From positions 1 to 64,000 of the forward strand of contig JAESTZ010000006.1 of the NCBI GenBank assembly GCA_016763315.1: a stretch of 64,000 bases of DNA, given 5' to 3'. The first letter of the stretch is position 1, and the number at the start of each line of letters is the position of its first letter. The notes under the pieces are model-generated. The model had not been told where the DNA came from. It saw only the letters and a program-made list of their open reading frames with translations, and did not search any database. Below, in pieces: positions 1 through 10,740 of this stretch. The stretch comes from Robiginitomaculum sp. Lineage in GTDB: Bacteria; Pseudomonadota; Alphaproteobacteria; Caulobacterales; Maricaulaceae. Made by a program: the position numbers and the translations under genes.

Positions 1-855
1 CTTTAAAGAAGCCGCCTGTTCAGGAACAAGCGAAGTAGAAGTCATGCCCGGTTGGGTGTTAATTTCCAGTAACCTTAACAAATTATTTTTTTCATCCCAA
101 CGAAAGTCAGAACGGGTAATGCCACTGCAGCCAAGCACCTGATGCGCCTTAATAGCCTGATTCATAACAATTTTTGCAAAGTCATCATCAATTCTAGCCG
201 GGCAAATATGATCTGACCCTCCTGCAAAATATTTTGCCTCATAATTATAAAAATCACGATTGGCGACAATTTCAGTAACACAAAGGGCTTTGTCACCCAT
301 AACGGCCACTGTTAATTCTCTGCCAGCAATATACTCTTCCACCAGCACCTCATCACCATAAGGCCAATCATCTGACAACAAAACTGCCGGAGGGTGCTTC
401 TCTCCTTCAAGGACAATCAGCACTCCGACACTGGATCCTTGGGCATTGGGTTTGATTACATAAGGTGGCGGTAATAAATGCTCTTTTGCCGCATTAAATC
501 GATTAGCCAAAATACCTTTTGGGCATTTAACTCCATGCTCACGTAAAACCGCCTTGGTTTTTTGTTTATCCATCGCCAAGGCCGACGCCAGCACTCCGGA
601 ATGAGTATATGGCAGGCCTAAAATATCCAATAATCCCTGCACTCTACCATCTTCGCCAAACTCACCATGTAAAGCGTTAAAAACCGCGTCCGGTTTTAAT
701 GCTGATAATTCCGTCGCCAAATTAGCATCAGGATCGAGCATAATTACGTCCCAACCTTTGCGACGCAATGCATCAGCACAGGCTTTGCCGGAATTTATCG
801 ACACTTCTCGTTCCGCACTTTGACCACCTGATAGAACCACTATTTTTCTGCTCAT
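1..855 (-). CDS. ddl: D-alanine--D-alanine ligase, C-terminus cut by window edge
   Basis: Cytoplasmic ATP-grasp ligase that joins two D-alanines for the peptidoglycan stem peptide. Reading the minus strand from the ATG at 855 gives an open frame to base 1 (285 codons). It begins [20 protein letters not shown], the N-terminal loop of the family. Further on come [12 protein letters not shown], the ATP-grasp segment [14 protein letters not shown], and near the edge [12 protein letters not shown], the metal- and D-Ala-binding region. Family members are about 305-310 residues, so roughly 20-25 residues are missing. The start overlaps the murB stop by 4 bases (ATGA), which implies translational coupling as the next gene of the dcw operon. 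Confidence 0.96.
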   Translation of the reverse strand, partial: MSRKIVVLSGGQSAEREVSINSGKACADALRRKGWDVIMLDPDANLATELSALKPDAVFNALHGEFGEDGRVQGLLDILGLPYTHSGVLASALAMDKQKTKAVLREHGVKCPKGILANRFNAAKEHLLPPPYVIKPNAQGSSVGVLIVLEGEKHPPAVLLSDDWPYGDEVLVEEYIAGRELTVAVMGDKALCVTEIVANRDFYNYEAKYFAGGSDHICPARIDDDFAKIVMNQAIKAHQVLGCSGITRSDFRWDEKNNLLRLLEINTQPGMTSTSLVPEQAASLK

Positions 856-1757
856 GACCGCCCTACTCTCTTGATTTCCCACTGCAGATCAATTCCGCTG
901 GTTTCTTTAACTGATTTTCGAACACTTAAGGCCAACTGTTCCAGATCATCGGCACTGGCATTTTCAACATTGATCATAAAGTTGCAATGTTGCTCGGACA
1001 TTATTGCACCACCAACCTTTCGCCCCCTTGCTCCGGCCTGATCTATTAATTCCCAACTTTTAAGCAAAGGCGGGTTTTTGAATGTAGAACCGCCGGTTTT
1101 TTCTCGTATTGGCTGACTTTGTTCACGTTTGTCATTGATTTTTTGCATTTGTTGGAGAAGCTCTTCGGTATTTGCTTTTTGGCCCTTGAACAAAGCTTCA
1201 ACAAAAATCCAGTCTTTTGGTGCGCCACAACTCCGGTAAGTGTAATTTAGCTCATCAACTCCAACACCCTTGCGCCGGCCAAAGCCATCGATCACGATTA
1301 CGGAGTGCAAAACATCTGCGGTTTCCGTGCCGTAACAACCGGCATTCATGGCCAAGGCTCCACCAATGCTTCCCGGTATTCCACTATAAAAGGATAAACC
1401 ACCGATTCCGGACTTGGCAGCAAATTTAGCCAACATTTTATCCGGAACTGCCGCGCCAGCTCTAATGAACACTTCGTCCTCGACCTGTAATGCGCCAAAA
1501 GCCGGGCCTAAGCGGATCACTACGCCAGCAATGCCACCATCGCGCACAAGAAGGTTTGAACCGGCGCCCATAACGAACACCGGCAAATCAGCCGGCTTTT
1601 GCGCCATAAACATCGCCAAATCAGCCTCGTCTTTAGGTAAAAACAGCATATCGGCTGCCCCGCCCACCCGAAGCCATGTGTAAGCCGCCAAGGGTGTTTG
1701 CCGGAGCATTTTTCCGCGAATTTCCGGGAAACCTTCCGGTTTTACCAATACAGGCAC
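852..1757 (-). CDS. murB: UDP-N-acetylenolpyruvoylglucosamine reductase MurB
   Basis: FAD- and NADPH-dependent reductase that makes UDP-N-acetylmuramate, the second committed step of cytoplasmic peptidoglycan synthesis. FAD-domain motifs are visible: [24 protein letters not shown] and [25 protein letters not shown] holds the catalytic serine in the form seen in type II MurB. The frame is open upstream to 1817, but I place the start at the GTG at 1757. It lies one base after the murC stop and has a strong GGAGGG ribosome-binding site 8 bases upstream, inside the murC end. An upstream start would need about 60 bases of overlap with murC. This gives 301 residues, normal for the family. Confidence 0.95.
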   Translation of the reverse strand: MPVLVKPEGFPEIRGKMLRQTPLAAYTWLRVGGAADMLFLPKDEADLAMFMAQKPADLPVFVMGAGSNLLVRDGGIAGVVIRLGPAFGALQVEDEVFIRAGAAVPDKMLAKFAAKSGIGGLSFYSGIPGSIGGALAMNAGCYGTETADVLHSVIVIDGFGRRKGVGVDELNYTYRSCGAPKDWIFVEALFKGQKANTEELLQQMQKINDKREQSQPIREKTGGSTFKNPPLLKSWELIDQAGARGRKVGGAIMSEQHCNFMINVENASADDLEQLALSVRKSVKETSGIDLQWEIKRVGRS

Positions 1758-1758
1758 T

Positions 1759-3162
1759 TTAAATACCCTCCAACTGCCCCGGTAAATCATAAGCCCAGGC
1801 GGTAATGTCTCCGGCACCTAAAAACAATATCAGGTCGCCGGAGCTTACTTTTCCAACAATCATTTTTGCCAACTCATCACGCTGCACAGGATATACATCT
1901 TTGTGGCCATTGGCTTTTAAGCCGGCAACTAAACTGTTTTGGTCAGCACCTGCTATTGGCGCTTCCCCAGCAGTAAATACCGGAGTTACCAATACAGTAT
2001 CAGCTTCGTTGAAACAGGTACAAAACTCGTCAAACAAGTCATGTAAACGTGTATATCTATGGGGCTGCACTATTGCGATCACCCGTCCGGTGGTTGAGCT
2101 ACGCGCAGCTTGCAATACCGCAGCTATTTCCACTGGATGATGGCCGTAATCATCGATAATGGTAACACCATTCCACTCACCGACATGGGTAAAGCGACGC
2201 TTTACTCCACCAAAGACCGCCAATGCACTTTGCACCTGCTCAAAACTGGCACCCAATTCCTTGGCCACCACCACCGCAGCTGTGGCATTTGCGACATTAT
2301 GGTCACCAGCCATTGGTAAAAACAAGTTCCTCCAATTTGCTTCCTCTATTCCATCAGAACTTGAGAAAGTAATATCAAAACGTGAACCATTGTCAGCAGA
2401 AATTACCGGGCTTATTCGGGCATTTGCTTGCGGAGAAAAGCCATATGATAATACTTTACGATTCTGTACTTTAGCTGAAAGTCGTTGCACATCAGGATCA
2501 TCAACGCAAAGCACCGCAAACCCATAAAATGGGATAGCCTCAACAAATTGGAAAAAGGCGTTATGCAAATTTTCCACTGTTCCATAATACTCCATATGCT
2601 CAGGATCAATATTGGTAACAATGGCAACCGCACCACGTAACTTTAGGAACGAGCCATCACTTTCATCGGCTTCAACCACCATCCAGTCACCCGCACCCAG
2701 TTTTGCATTTGAATCATAGGCAGAAATAACCCCGCCATTGATCACTGTAGGATCCAGTCCGGCAGCATCAAGCAAAGTAGCCACAAGTGATGTAGTCGTG
2801 GTTTTTCCATGAGTTCCAGCCACCGCAACCGACCATTTAAGACGCATCAACTCAGCCAGCATTTCTGCCCGGCGCACCACTGGAATACCAAGTTCTCGCG
2901 CGGCCAGCACTTCGGAGTTATCATTACTAATCGCAGTGGAGACAACAATTGCAGAAACACCGGCAACATTATCCGCTTGTTGACCGATTATCACCTTCGC
3001 ACCTTTTTGGCGCAGGCGTTTTACATTAGCATTTTCGGAAATGTCCGAGCCTTGCACTTGATACCCTAAGTTCAGCATCACTTCGGCAATACCGCTCATG
3101 CCGATACCACCAATGCCGACAAAATGTATTACACCAAACTCAAAAGGTACTGCACCACGCAA
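1759..3162 (-). CDS. murC: UDP-N-acetylmuramate--L-alanine ligase MurC
   Basis: ATP-dependent cytoplasmic ligase that adds L-alanine to UDP-MurNAc. The 467 residues show the Mur-ligase layout: an N-terminal UDP-binding Rossmann domain with [16 protein letters not shown], the central P-loop [23 protein letters not shown], and a C-terminal domain with [10 protein letters not shown]. The ATG at 3162 follows the murG stop by 2 bases. The 3' end carries the murB ribosome-binding site. Length and motifs are typical and nothing is odd. Confidence 0.97.
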   Translation of the reverse strand: MRGAVPFEFGVIHFVGIGGIGMSGIAEVMLNLGYQVQGSDISENANVKRLRQKGAKVIIGQQADNVAGVSAIVVSTAISNDNSEVLAARELGIPVVRRAEMLAELMRLKWSVAVAGTHGKTTTTSLVATLLDAAGLDPTVINGGVISAYDSNAKLGAGDWMVVEADESDGSFLKLRGAVAIVTNIDPEHMEYYGTVENLHNAFFQFVEAIPFYGFAVLCVDDPDVQRLSAKVQNRKVLSYGFSPQANARISPVISADNGSRFDITFSSSDGIEEANWRNLFLPMAGDHNVANATAAVVVAKELGASFEQVQSALAVFGGVKRRFTHVGEWNGVTIIDDYGHHPVEIAAVLQAARSSTTGRVIAIVQPHRYTRLHDLFDEFCTCFNEADTVLVTPVFTAGEAPIAGADQNSLVAGLKANGHKDVYPVQRDELAKMIVGKVSSGDLILFLGAGDITAWAYDLPGQLEGI

Positions 3163-3164
3163 AA

Positions 3165-4253
3165 CTATCTCCTCTTTTCCAATATCAAATCAGCCAACTC
3201 ACTCGCCGCATCAAGTCTGGCAACTGTTTTTGCTGCTTTTGCTCGTTTTGACAAATCAGCTCTATCAGACAATCTTACCTGTAAAAGTGCAGCCAATTTC
3301 TCCGGTGTCAATTCTTCTTCACTTATTAAATCAGCAGCACCGGCTTTTTTTAACTCACGGGCATTCACCGTCTGATGATCATCCATAGCAATGGCAAGCG
3401 GTATCAAAATGCAAGGCCTGCCCATTGCGGCCAACTCAGATACACTAGAAGCACCAGCTCGCGCCACCACCAAATGCGCCATGGCAAGCCGGTTAGCAAC
3501 GTCATCAAAGAACGGAGCCAATTCGCAACGCACCCCTGCACTGGCCAAAGTTTCTGTTGCCATCTTAATTCTGTCTTTGGTGATTTGCGCAACAACAAAC
3601 AACCGCTTTCGCAATTCTTCTGGCAAAAGGGCAATCGCCGCTGGAACCGTATCACTCAATATCCTAGCACCCAATGAGCCGCCCAACACACATAAGTTCA
3701 AGTCACCAGAACCAATTGGAAACGGCCTATCTACCGCCTGCATCAAGGTCGGACGCAACGGATTACCTGTCACCAAATGCCGCATATCCTTGTTTGCTGG
3801 TAAATTATCTAAAGTCTTAAAACCACTGGCAACCCATTTTGCATATCTTGCGCCCAACCGGTTTGCCCGCCCCAAAACTGCATTTTGTTCATGCAAACCA
3901 AGTGGTATTTTTAATGATTTACTGGCGAGGATCGCCGGAACCGAAGGATAGCCACCAAATCCGACAACATGGTCGCAATTATATTTTTCTAAAAATTTTA
4001 TTGTTACATTTCTGGAAACCAGCATAGCCCAAACCCAGGCAACCAATTTCATTGGGTTCTTTGACGGGCTTGCAGCCTTAACCACCAATTTTTGATCACA
4101 CGGGAAATTCTCAGTTAATTTTTCACCACGCTGGTCAGTTACCAATATCACGCTTGCGCCACGGGCAATCAACTCATGAGCAAGAGCTTCGGCAGGAAAC
4201 ACATGCCCTCCGGTTCCACCAGCAGCTAATGCAATCACCGGCTTTTTATTCAT
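3165..4253 (-). CDS. murG: Lipid II synthase MurG (undecaprenyl-PP-MurNAc-pentapeptide GlcNAc transferase)
   Basis: Membrane-associated GT-B glycosyltransferase that adds GlcNAc to lipid I on the cytoplasmic face to give lipid II. It has 362 residues. The N-terminal glycine-rich loop is [29 protein letters not shown] and, in the C-terminal donor domain, [19 protein letters not shown] are also present. The ATG overlaps the ftsW stop by 4 bases. Typical for the family. Confidence 0.97.
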   Translation of the reverse strand: MNKKPVIALAAGGTGGHVFPAEALAHELIARGASVILVTDQRGEKLTENFPCDQKLVVKAASPSKNPMKLVAWVWAMLVSRNVTIKFLEKYNCDHVVGFGGYPSVPAILASKSLKIPLGLHEQNAVLGRANRLGARYAKWVASGFKTLDNLPANKDMRHLVTGNPLRPTLMQAVDRPFPIGSGDLNLCVLGGSLGARILSDTVPAAIALLPEELRKRLFVVAQITKDRIKMATETLASAGVRCELAPFFDDVANRLAMAHLVVARAGASSVSELAAMGRPCILIPLAIAMDDHQTVNARELKKAGAADLISEEELTPEKLAALLQVRLSDRADLSKRAKAAKTVARLDAASELADLILEKRR

Positions 4254-5374
4254 TCCATTACTCCCGGTCGCGATCTGGTAAAAGCCAGTAATAAGCCCAC
4301 AGTAAGACCAATAGCCAACATTGATGATCCACCATAGGAAATAAACGGTAAAGTCATTCCTGTAGTTGGAATAACTTGTAAGTTAACGCCAATATTTACA
4401 AAAGCCTGCAAACCCAACAATAAAGCCAAGCCGGTTGCAGATAATTGTGAAACCGGATCCATCAGGCGGCTCGCCCGCATCAATGACCGCACTACAATCA
4501 GCGCATAAAGTCCTATAATTATAACACACAGGATCATCCCAAACTCTTCGGCCGCTATCGAAAAAATAAAATCCGTATGAGCATCTGGTATCAGGTTTTT
4601 AACCCGACCCTCGCCGGGGCCACGTCCAAATACGCCTCCGCGTTGAATTGCTGCCATTGCCATATCAACCTGATGAGTATCACCGCTTGAAGGGTCAAGA
4701 AAACGATCTATCCGACTGGCAAAGTGCGGCATCGTCAAATACACACCAATTGATCCGATAACGGTCAAAGAAATGAAAGATGTTACCCATTGCCACGACA
4801 TTCCGGCAATAAAAAAAATCAAAACAAAACTGATTGTAATAAGAAGAGTTTGCCCTGCGTCTGGTTGAAACAATAATAGCATTGAAGAAAACCCGTAAAC
4901 CGCAAAAGCAATTAACCTGCCCGGAATTCCTGTTTGCTGACTCTTAACAAGCAACCATGCAATCATTACCATTAAGCCGGGTTTTAAGAACTCTGATGGC
5001 TGCAAGGTAAACGAGCCTATTCTGATCCACCTTTTTGCTTCCCCCGCAGTATAGTCCACGAAAAGCAAAATATAGATCATAAACAAAAGCGAGCAAACTA
5101 AGGCAAGAAACGCCAAAAGACGGGCATTTCTCCTTGAGAACATGGAAATAACAAACACGGAGACTGCTGCTAAACCGGCAAACATTAAATGCCGTGACAG
5201 ATAATAAAAAGGATCAATTAAGTCTCTGCGATCAGCAGCACCAGGTGAAGAAGCCAGTGACAAAAGCAATCCAATAAGTATTAATAACCCAACAGCCAAA
5301 ACTGATATTTTATCAACACTCCAATACCAGTCGCGAATTATAGATTGTTTGCGATGTGTGGCTATTAAGCTCAT
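4250..5374 (-). CDS. ftsW: Septal peptidoglycan polymerase FtsW (SEDS family)
   Basis: Integral membrane SEDS glycosyltransferase that polymerises lipid II at the division septum together with FtsI. The 374 residues contain about ten hydrophobic segments, the AKRWIRIGSFTLQPSEFLK loop that marks SEDS proteins, GEGRVKNLIPDAHTDFIFS, and the C-terminal signature GMTLPFISYGGSSM. The gene overlaps murD upstream and murG downstream by 4 bases each. The ftsI partner sits upstream in the same operon. Confidence 0.96.
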   Translation of the reverse strand: MSLIATHRKQSIIRDWYWSVDKISVLAVGLLILIGLLLSLASSPGAADRRDLIDPFYYLSRHLMFAGLAAVSVFVISMFSRRNARLLAFLALVCSLLFMIYILLFVDYTAGEAKRWIRIGSFTLQPSEFLKPGLMVMIAWLLVKSQQTGIPGRLIAFAVYGFSSMLLLFQPDAGQTLLITISFVLIFFIAGMSWQWVTSFISLTVIGSIGVYLTMPHFASRIDRFLDPSSGDTHQVDMAMAAIQRGGVFGRGPGEGRVKNLIPDAHTDFIFSIAAEEFGMILCVIIIGLYALIVVRSLMRASRLMDPVSQLSATGLALLLGLQAFVNIGVNLQVIPTTGMTLPFISYGGSSMLAIGLTVGLLLAFTRSRPGVME

Positions 5375-6768
5375 TGTTTTTGTCTTGCATTTGCAAACAG
5401 TCCAACAAAAGCATCACCACGTTCTTCAAAATCAGAAAACTGATCAAAAGAAGCACAGGCCGGAGAAAACAACACCACCGGCTGTTTAACGTTACTTTTG
5501 TTTGCGTCAACAACGGCCATCTGAAAAGCCACACTCAACTCATCGCACTGAACAGTCTCGCCAAGACCTTTTAATTGTTTGGAAAACCTTCTTGCGGCAG
5601 CCCCGATTAAGTATGTTTTACGAACATTACCAATTAGCGGCAAAGTAGGGTCAAGCCCGTCCTTTTTAGGCAACCCGCCAGCAATCCAGAAAATATCGTC
5701 AAAAGAAGCCAAAGCTTTGGCGGCCGCCTCGCCGTTGGTGGCTTTGCTGTCATTTACAAACAAAACTTTGCCAAGCTTTCCCAATGGCTGCATCCGGTGC
5801 GCTAAACCATTAAACGAGAGCAAACCATCAATAATTTTCTCTTTATTTAAACCAAGTTTACGCGCCATCGCATAAACCGCTGCAGCATTTTGCCAGTTAT
5901 GGTGACCACGAAGCCCCGCAGCTTCACCTAAATCAACCACCTGCTTTGAATGACCGTCCATAGCATCTATCAATTTACCACCAACAACAAAAACACCCTT
6001 GCTGAGCACAGTATCAGCCGATATTGCACAAACCGGAACACCTGCAAAATTTAACTCTGACATAATAGAAATAGTTTGTGGGTCATCTACCCCGATCACA
6101 ATCTGGTCACAGGATTGTTGTCGGGCAAATATTCGTTTTTTGGCGGCTATATAGTTTTCCATACCTCCGTGTCGATCCAGATGATCGGCAGACAAGTTAA
6201 GCAAACAAGCAATATCGCAATGCAAAGAGGAAGTTAACTCTAATTGATAAGAGGACAATTCAACCACATATATTTGCCCTTTGCGCGGGCTTGGTAAGTC
6301 AAGAACTGCTCGTCCAATATTACCGCCACAAATTGCATCTAAATTTGCACTTTGCAAAACATGGGTAAGCAAAGCCGTAGTCGTAGATTTGCCATTAGTT
6401 CCGGTAATTCCAACAAGTTTAGGGCGATTATCGCGATCTATTTTTACCAATGTGCGCGCCAGTAATTCCATATCACCAATGATCGGCACATCACAGGCTT
6501 TGGCCAGAGCAACTATATTATTTGGCGCGGGAAAAGTATGGGCAATTCCCGGCGACAAAACCAACGCCGCCAAATCCGACATTGAACGCCGTGAAAGATC
6601 GCAAATTTCATCGACTACATCACGCGCTGCTTTTTGCTTTTCCTCACAAGAATCCCAACCAATAACGTGGGCTCCTCCGGCTCTTAACGAACTGGCAGCC
6701 GCAAGCCCAGTACGCCCCAAACCAAATACTGCTACTTTCTTGCCTGTAAATTCATTGACCGGTATCAA
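5371..6768 (-). CDS. murD: UDP-N-acetylmuramoylalanine--D-glutamate ligase MurD
   Basis: Cytoplasmic ATP-dependent ligase that adds D-glutamate to UDP-MurNAc-L-Ala. The 465 residues show the N-terminal Rossmann loop VFGLGRTGLAAASSL, the P-loop GITGTNGKSTTTAL, ELSSYQLE and the conserved NDSKATNGEAAAKAL in the C-terminal half. It lies 7 bases downstream of mraY and overlaps ftsW by 4 bases. Confidence 0.97.
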   Translation of the reverse strand: MIPVNEFTGKKVAVFGLGRTGLAAASSLRAGGAHVIGWDSCEEKQKAARDVVDEICDLSRRSMSDLAALVLSPGIAHTFPAPNNIVALAKACDVPIIGDMELLARTLVKIDRDNRPKLVGITGTNGKSTTTALLTHVLQSANLDAICGGNIGRAVLDLPSPRKGQIYVVELSSYQLELTSSLHCDIACLLNLSADHLDRHGGMENYIAAKKRIFARQQSCDQIVIGVDDPQTISIMSELNFAGVPVCAISADTVLSKGVFVVGGKLIDAMDGHSKQVVDLGEAAGLRGHHNWQNAAAVYAMARKLGLNKEKIIDGLLSFNGLAHRMQPLGKLGKVLFVNDSKATNGEAAAKALASFDDIFWIAGGLPKKDGLDPTLPLIGNVRKTYLIGAAARRFSKQLKGLGETVQCDELSVAFQMAVVDANKSNVKQPVVLFSPACASFDQFSDFEERGDAFVGLFANARQKQ

Positions 6769-6775
6769 ATCTCAC

Positions 6776-7882
6776 CTATCGCAATTTCAATGTTGAAAGG
6801 CCGATCATTGCTAAAATAACAGCGATGATCCAGAAACGAATAACAATCGTTGGCTCAGCCCAACCCTTTTTTTCATAATGATGATGTATTGGCGCCATGC
6901 GAAAAACCCGCTTGCCGGTTAATTTGAACGAAGTCACCTGCACGATCACCGATACCGCCTCAAGCACAAATAAACCGCCAATAATCGCCAAAACAATTTC
7001 GTGTTTTACTGCAACAGCAATCGCCCCCAAAGCAGCACCAAGTGACAGCGATCCAGTATCACCCATAAATATCATTGCCGGCGGAGCATTCCACCATAAA
7101 AATCCCAGACCAGCCCCTAATATCGCACCGATAAACACCACCAACTCTCCAGTGCCAGGAGCATAAGGAAGTTGCAAATATTCTGTAAAATCAACCCGTC
7201 CAACAATGTAGGCGATCACCCCGAAACTACCCATGGCAATCATTAACGGTACTATCGCCAAACCGTCCAAACCGTCAGTAAGGTTCACCGCATTCGAAGT
7301 TCCAACAATTATAAAAACCCCAAATATCAAATATAACGGCCCGAGGTTTATCAAAATATCCTTGAAAAAAGGCAAAGCTACCGAGCTTGCCAATGCACTA
7401 TCACCACCATTGTTTTTTGTAACAATTTGCATGATTACCCAAACAGCAACTCCGGCAATCAAAGCCTCTAATATTAACCGCACTTTGGCGGAAACGCCGC
7501 CATGGTGACGGCGGGTTACTTTATAATAGTCGTCCCAAAATCCGATAAGGCCAAAACCGCTTAGAACACCAAGCACTACCCATACATATTGATTACTTAA
7601 GTCCGCCCATAATAAAGTGCTGGTTAATCCTGAAAACAATATCAGGACTCCGCCCATAGTCGGAGTTCCAGCTTTTTCTATTATATGACTTTGCGGGCCA
7701 TCTTCGCGGATAGGTTGGCCATTTTTTTGCTTTTTCTTCAACCAGTTGATAATCGGTTTGCCGAAAATAAACGCTAACAATAGCGAAGTAAAAACAGCCG
7801 CTCCGAACCGAAAGGATATATACCTAAGCACATTGAATACCGAATAATCCTCGGCCAGTGGATACAATAAATGATACAACAT
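6776..7882 (-). CDS. mraY: Phospho-MurNAc-pentapeptide translocase MraY
   Basis: Polytopic inner-membrane transferase that moves phospho-MurNAc-pentapeptide onto undecaprenyl phosphate to form lipid I. The 368 residues contain about ten membrane segments and the active-site loops [26 protein letters not shown] and [11 protein letters not shown], plus the histidine-rich cytoplasmic loop [13 protein letters not shown]. The ATG shares one base with the murF stop. Standard length. Confidence 0.97.
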   Translation of the reverse strand: MLYHLLYPLAEDYSVFNVLRYISFRFGAAVFTSLLLAFIFGKPIINWLKKKQKNGQPIREDGPQSHIIEKAGTPTMGGVLILFSGLTSTLLWADLSNQYVWVVLGVLSGFGLIGFWDDYYKVTRRHHGGVSAKVRLILEALIAGVAVWVIMQIVTKNNGGDSALASSVALPFFKDILINLGPLYLIFGVFIIVGTSNAVNLTDGLDGLAIVPLMIAMGSFGVIAYIVGRVDFTEYLQLPYAPGTGELVVFIGAILGAGLGFLWWNAPPAMIFMGDTGSLSLGAALGAIAVAVKHEIVLAIIGGLFVLEAVSVIVQVTSFKLTGKRVFRMAPIHHHYEKKGWAEPTIVIRFWIIAVILAMIGLSTLKLR

Positions 7883-9291
7883 TAACTACGCCCTTTTCCC
7901 TTGGATATTTCCGCGGCTCTTTGCAAAAGCCCCCTAGCAACCCGGTGTACACCAGAACCGTTTGAGCCTTTTACCAACAAAATGTCACCATCTTGCAGAT
8001 CCGCATAAATCAGATTTACAAGATCAGCAATATCATCAGGTACTATCGCTTGCCGGTTAAGGGGAAGTTTCTCTGTCAAATATCGCATCAATTCTCCGAC
8101 ACACCATACTTTGCATATTCCAGCCTGTTCAATTGACCATGACAGTTCACCGTGCAACCTAGCCTCCATTGGCCCCAGCTCTAACATTTCGCCCAGAACC
8201 GCCAGTTTTCGCGGAGCGCTAAACCGCGACAAAGTATCAAGAGCTGCCTTCATGCTGGCTGGATTTGCGTTGTAGCTATCGTCAATCAAAGTAGCAACGC
8301 CACCATCGACCAATTGCAATTCACTCAATGTTCCGCGGCCATCAGGGGCTGTCACTTCTTGTAAGGTTTGTGCTACCTGCTGTGGATTCAGACCTATAGC
8401 CACAGCACTTGCCATTACTGCTGCAAAAACTTCCGACCAGTGCATGCCGGAAACCGGAGCAGAAATTTCAACTCTATCTCCACGGATATCAAATACTCCT
8501 CGTGAGCCAGTAATTGCTGTATCCCAATTTACAATCCGAACATCGCAGTCATCAGTGGTTCCAAACTTCCATAAATTTTTGACCCCGAAACATTTAACTT
8601 GCGCTAACAATATATCGGCCATCGGCCCTGAACCGGGCAATACAGCAATACCATCATCTGTTAGAGCTGCCCAAATCGAAGCCTTTTCACGGGCAATTGC
8701 ATCTATTGTCCCAAAACCAGCCAGATGCGCCTCAGCAATTCGGGTAATTATGCCAATATTAGGGCGAACCATACCGGATAAGGACGCTATTTCACCCGGT
8801 GAATTAGTACCAATTTCGAACACAGCCCATTTACTGTTAGTTGGCATTCGAGCCATAGATAGTGGCACGCCCCATTGATTATTATATGATTGTGTAGATT
8901 TATGAGTTGTCCCATTGGCAGCTAACACCTTGGCCAATACGTCTTTCACGCTAGTTTTACCGACTGAACCAGTAATTGCTATACGAGTAGCGGCCGAGCG
9001 TTTTCTAGCAGCCATCCCAAGCTGTGTCAGGGCTTGCAACGGATCGCTGACCAATACCTTTGCACCAACGACATCATTACGAGAAACAATTGAGGCAATA
9101 GCTCCGGCTTTATTCGCGCTAGATACGAACTCATGCCCATCACGATCTACATTCAATGCCACGAACAAATCACCTTTGACCAATGTACGGCTATCAATGG
9201 AGACGCCGGATACCTGCCAATCATTACCGGACAATAATTCGCCATCAGTTGCCGCAGCAATTTCATCACAAGTCCAAAGAGCAAACGTCAT
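7882..9291 (-). CDS. murF: UDP-MurNAc-tripeptide--D-Ala-D-Ala ligase MurF
   Basis: Cytoplasmic ligase that adds the D-Ala-D-Ala dipeptide made by Ddl, completing the UDP-MurNAc-pentapeptide. The 469 residues carry the P-loop [15 protein letters not shown], the Mur-ligase segment [13 protein letters not shown] and [15 protein letters not shown]. It overlaps murE by 4 bases and mraY by 1, consistent with one polycistronic message. Confidence 0.97.
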   Translation of the reverse strand: MTFALWTCDEIAAATDGELLSGNDWQVSGVSIDSRTLVKGDLFVALNVDRDGHEFVSSANKAGAIASIVSRNDVVGAKVLVSDPLQALTQLGMAARKRSAATRIAITGSVGKTSVKDVLAKVLAANGTTHKSTQSYNNQWGVPLSMARMPTNSKWAVFEIGTNSPGEIASLSGMVRPNIGIITRIAEAHLAGFGTIDAIAREKASIWAALTDDGIAVLPGSGPMADILLAQVKCFGVKNLWKFGTTDDCDVRIVNWDTAITGSRGVFDIRGDRVEISAPVSGMHWSEVFAAVMASAVAIGLNPQQVAQTLQEVTAPDGRGTLSELQLVDGGVATLIDDSYNANPASMKAALDTLSRFSAPRKLAVLGEMLELGPMEARLHGELSWSIEQAGICKVWCVGELMRYLTEKLPLNRQAIVPDDIADLVNLIYADLQDGDILLVKGSNGSGVHRVARGLLQRAAEISKGKGRS

Positions 9292-10739
9292 TTTGCTTTC
9301 TCCAATAATTGTCTGGCAACTTGAACATCATCAAACTCAAACACCTGATTACCAACAATCTGCCCTTGTTCATGACCTTTGCCGGCAATTACTATAAGGT
9401 CGTCCTTCATAGAGCGTTCAATAGCATAAGCTATCGCTTGTTCACGATCAGCGATTTCTATTGCATCAGGTGCTGTAGCAAGAATTGCCGTTCGAATTTT
9501 CTGCGGGTTTTCAGCACGAGGATTATCATCAGTAACAATAACCACATCGGCAAATTCACTGGCGATTTTCCCCATCAATGGCCGTTTTTTCTGGTCCCGA
9601 TCACCGCCGCAGCCAAACACCAGAATAACTCTTTCTTTTGTATGCGGCCGGACTGATTGCAAAAGCTTTTTCAAGCCATCTGGAGAATGAGCAAAGTCGA
9701 CCAGAACCGGGACTTGCGACCGGCTCATACCTGCCAGTTCCAATCGACCGCGTACACCAATTAACTTTTCTAAAGCCGACAAAGCCTGCACGATTGCTGT
9801 GCCTGTTTGAATGGACAAAGCCAGAGCCAAGAGCGCATTGGACGCTTGGAATTCCCCTACCAATGGCAAGATGATCGTATGCTCGTCACCCATTACCCGC
9901 AAATGCAGTTTTTGTCCGTGCGTCATGGGCTGAATTTCCAACAATTTGACTTCGACACCACTCCAGCCAACCCGCCAAACCATAAGCCCTTTTTGCTGGC
10001 AAATATCAGCCAGTTTAGCGCCGTATTGATCATCAACATTGATCGCCACCGGAAAGTTATCCGGCAGCAGCTCCAAGAATAGCCGTTGTTTCGCGGAAAA
10101 ATAGTCGGCAAAATCATTATGATAATCAAAATGATCTTGAGTTAAATTACTAAAACCAGCTGCAGACAAAACAACTGCATCCATTCGACGCTGATCTAAC
10201 CCATGTGATGAAGCCTCTATTGCACAATCAGTAACATCTTGTTTCGCCAATTCGCTCAAATTCTGATGTAAAGCGATGCAATCAGGTGTAGTATATCCCA
10301 ATGGAATAACTCCGGCATCTGTTGTTACCCCTAGCGTGCCAATACACGCAGCTCTTCTGCCGGTATTTTGCCAGATTTGCCGTAAAAACTCCACAGTAGA
10401 ACTTTTGCCATTGGTACCGGTAACTGCGATAATGTTTTGTGGAGAGCCTGGATAAATGATCGACGCCATTTGTGCCAGCTTACGCGCTGGATCTGTAGCA
10501 ACCAAAACAGGAATCTGGCAGCCCATAATCATCTGATCGCTAAGTATGGCAACAGCACCATTGGCGATAGCCATCTGGATAAACTCCCGCCCATGAACTT
10601 GTGTTCCGGCCAGAGCAGCAAACAAAAAACCTGACTGAACTTTGCGACTATCTAACGCCAAGCCAGTTACAAGAGCATCGCAACCATCTTGACCAGATAC
10701 TGATAACCCAACCGATTTTGCAAGCTCAGACAGCTTCAC
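9288..10739 (-). CDS. murE: UDP-MurNAc-dipeptide--meso-diaminopimelate ligase MurE
   Basis: Adds the third stem-peptide residue. The 483 residues show the P-loop AVTGTNGKSSTVEFL, TPDCIALHQNL, and near residue 400 TDDNPRAENPQ. In this family DNPR marks enzymes that use meso-diaminopimelate rather than lysine, so the wall should be of the Gram-negative A1-gamma type. The ATG lies just downstream of the ftsI stop at 10741. Confidence 0.97.
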   Translation of the reverse strand: MKLSELAKSVGLSVSGQDGCDALVTGLALDSRKVQSGFLFAALAGTQVHGREFIQMAIANGAVAILSDQMIMGCQIPVLVATDPARKLAQMASIIYPGSPQNIIAVTGTNGKSSTVEFLRQIWQNTGRRAACIGTLGVTTDAGVIPLGYTTPDCIALHQNLSELAKQDVTDCAIEASSHGLDQRRMDAVVLSAAGFSNLTQDHFDYHNDFADYFSAKQRLFLELLPDNFPVAINVDDQYGAKLADICQQKGLMVWRVGWSGVEVKLLEIQPMTHGQKLHLRVMGDEHTIILPLVGEFQASNALLALALSIQTGTAIVQALSALEKLIGVRGRLELAGMSRSQVPVLVDFAHSPDGLKKLLQSVRPHTKERVILVFGCGGDRDQKKRPLMGKIASEFADVVIVTDDNPRAENPQKIRTAILATAPDAIEIADREQAIAYAIERSMKDDLIVIAGKGHEQGQIVGNQVFEFDDVQVARQLLEKAK

Positions 10740-10740
10740 T